Origin: Sepiola atlantica
Lineage: Eukaryota > Mollusca > Cephalopoda > Sepiida > Sepiolidae
Reading direction: 5' to 3'
Assembly (NCBI GenBank): GCA_963556195.1
Contig: OY744525.1
Coordinates: forward strand, 21,290,343 to 21,354,342
Length of the DNA stretch: 64,000 bases
Part shown: one piece after another, positions 63,906-64,000 of the stretch
How the letters are laid out: each line of letters starts with the position of its first letter
Position numbering within the stretch: the stretch's first letter is position 1
Program-made: the position numbers and the translations under genes
The notes under the pieces: model-generated
The model's database searches: none
What the model was told of the DNA's origin: nothing
What the model saw: only the letters and a program-made list of their open reading frames with translations

Positions 63906-64000
63906 AGTATACTACTAAAACTGTCTGGATCTTGTTTGTTCCCATGCATAAATTATGATGTCACAAAAGCAACAGGATCATAAAGGATGATCAAACTAAA

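Overview
This is eukaryotic, strongly AT-rich, intergenic DNA packed with repeats. I find no convincing host protein-coding gene, no intact transposon ORF and no functional RNA gene. The mix of tRNA-headed SINEs, several decayed non-LTR retrotransposon families, huge TA/CA micro- and minisatellites and long poly(G)/poly(C) runs fits a molluscan genome, most likely a cephalopod (octopus-like). That assignment rests on the overall style of the sequence and general knowledge of octopus SINEs, not on a host gene, so it is moderate. The longest open frames (about 200-620 codons) are all translations of simple tandem repeats.

Layout: 1-1.45 kb is a TA/TATAAAG array. 1.45-8.5 kb is AT-rich, with microsatellites, a hairpin (2.15 kb), a tRNA-headed SINE (5.3 kb) and a 5S rRNA-derived element followed by a perfect 28-bp palindrome (6.1-6.3 kb). 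8.5-11.1 kb holds two decayed non-LTR elements, each interrupted by a SINE. 11.7-12.8 kb is a purine-rich higher-order tandem repeat. 14.75-15.09 kb is a SINE-like element with a U2 snRNA-derived 5' end and clean 12-bp target-site duplications. 15.7-17.5 kb carries a Helitron-like repeat, a perfect palindrome and a 97-bp tandem array. 20.2-22.05 kb is a 19/21-bp minisatellite with higher-order order. 23-30 kb has non-LTR 3' ends, a foldback element and dispersed repeats. 30.1-30.8 kb is a 29-bp minisatellite. 31-36.2 kb is a cluster of reverse-transcriptase fossils with a Helitron-like 3' end. 36.3-42.4 kb has a tandem-repeat element, a third 5S-derived copy, a roughly 200-bp inverted repeat and two more RT fossils. 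43.3-44.5 kb is a nest of SINE and Helitron-like pieces. 44.5-53 kb is mostly unassigned, with a 37-bp tandem array and a local duplication. 53.1-54.3 kb holds a candidate Helitron and a MITE. 54.5-60.1 kb holds more RT fossils and dispersed repeats. 61.9-62.5 kb is an internally deleted mariner transposase fossil. 62.8-64 kb has G/C-run repeats and a third copy of the U2-headed family.

Three non-LTR families can be told apart. N1 has C-terminal coding ending near FKSNVNK(Y/H)LS, followed by a 3' UTR ending like AAGTGGTGACTCATTA. N2 has [15 protein letters not shown] and FADD, a tail near FKTNVN(K/R)HL, and a 3' UTR containing GTTCACCCCAAACAAGG. N3 has RT EILYADDLV, a C-terminus with WFGHxERM and LRERGINKDL, and a (GAT)n tail. 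All copies are 5'-truncated and frame-broken. The notable theme is the variety of small-RNA-derived heads in one window: tRNA, 5S rRNA and U2 snRNA. The U2-headed family is the best candidate for something undescribed.
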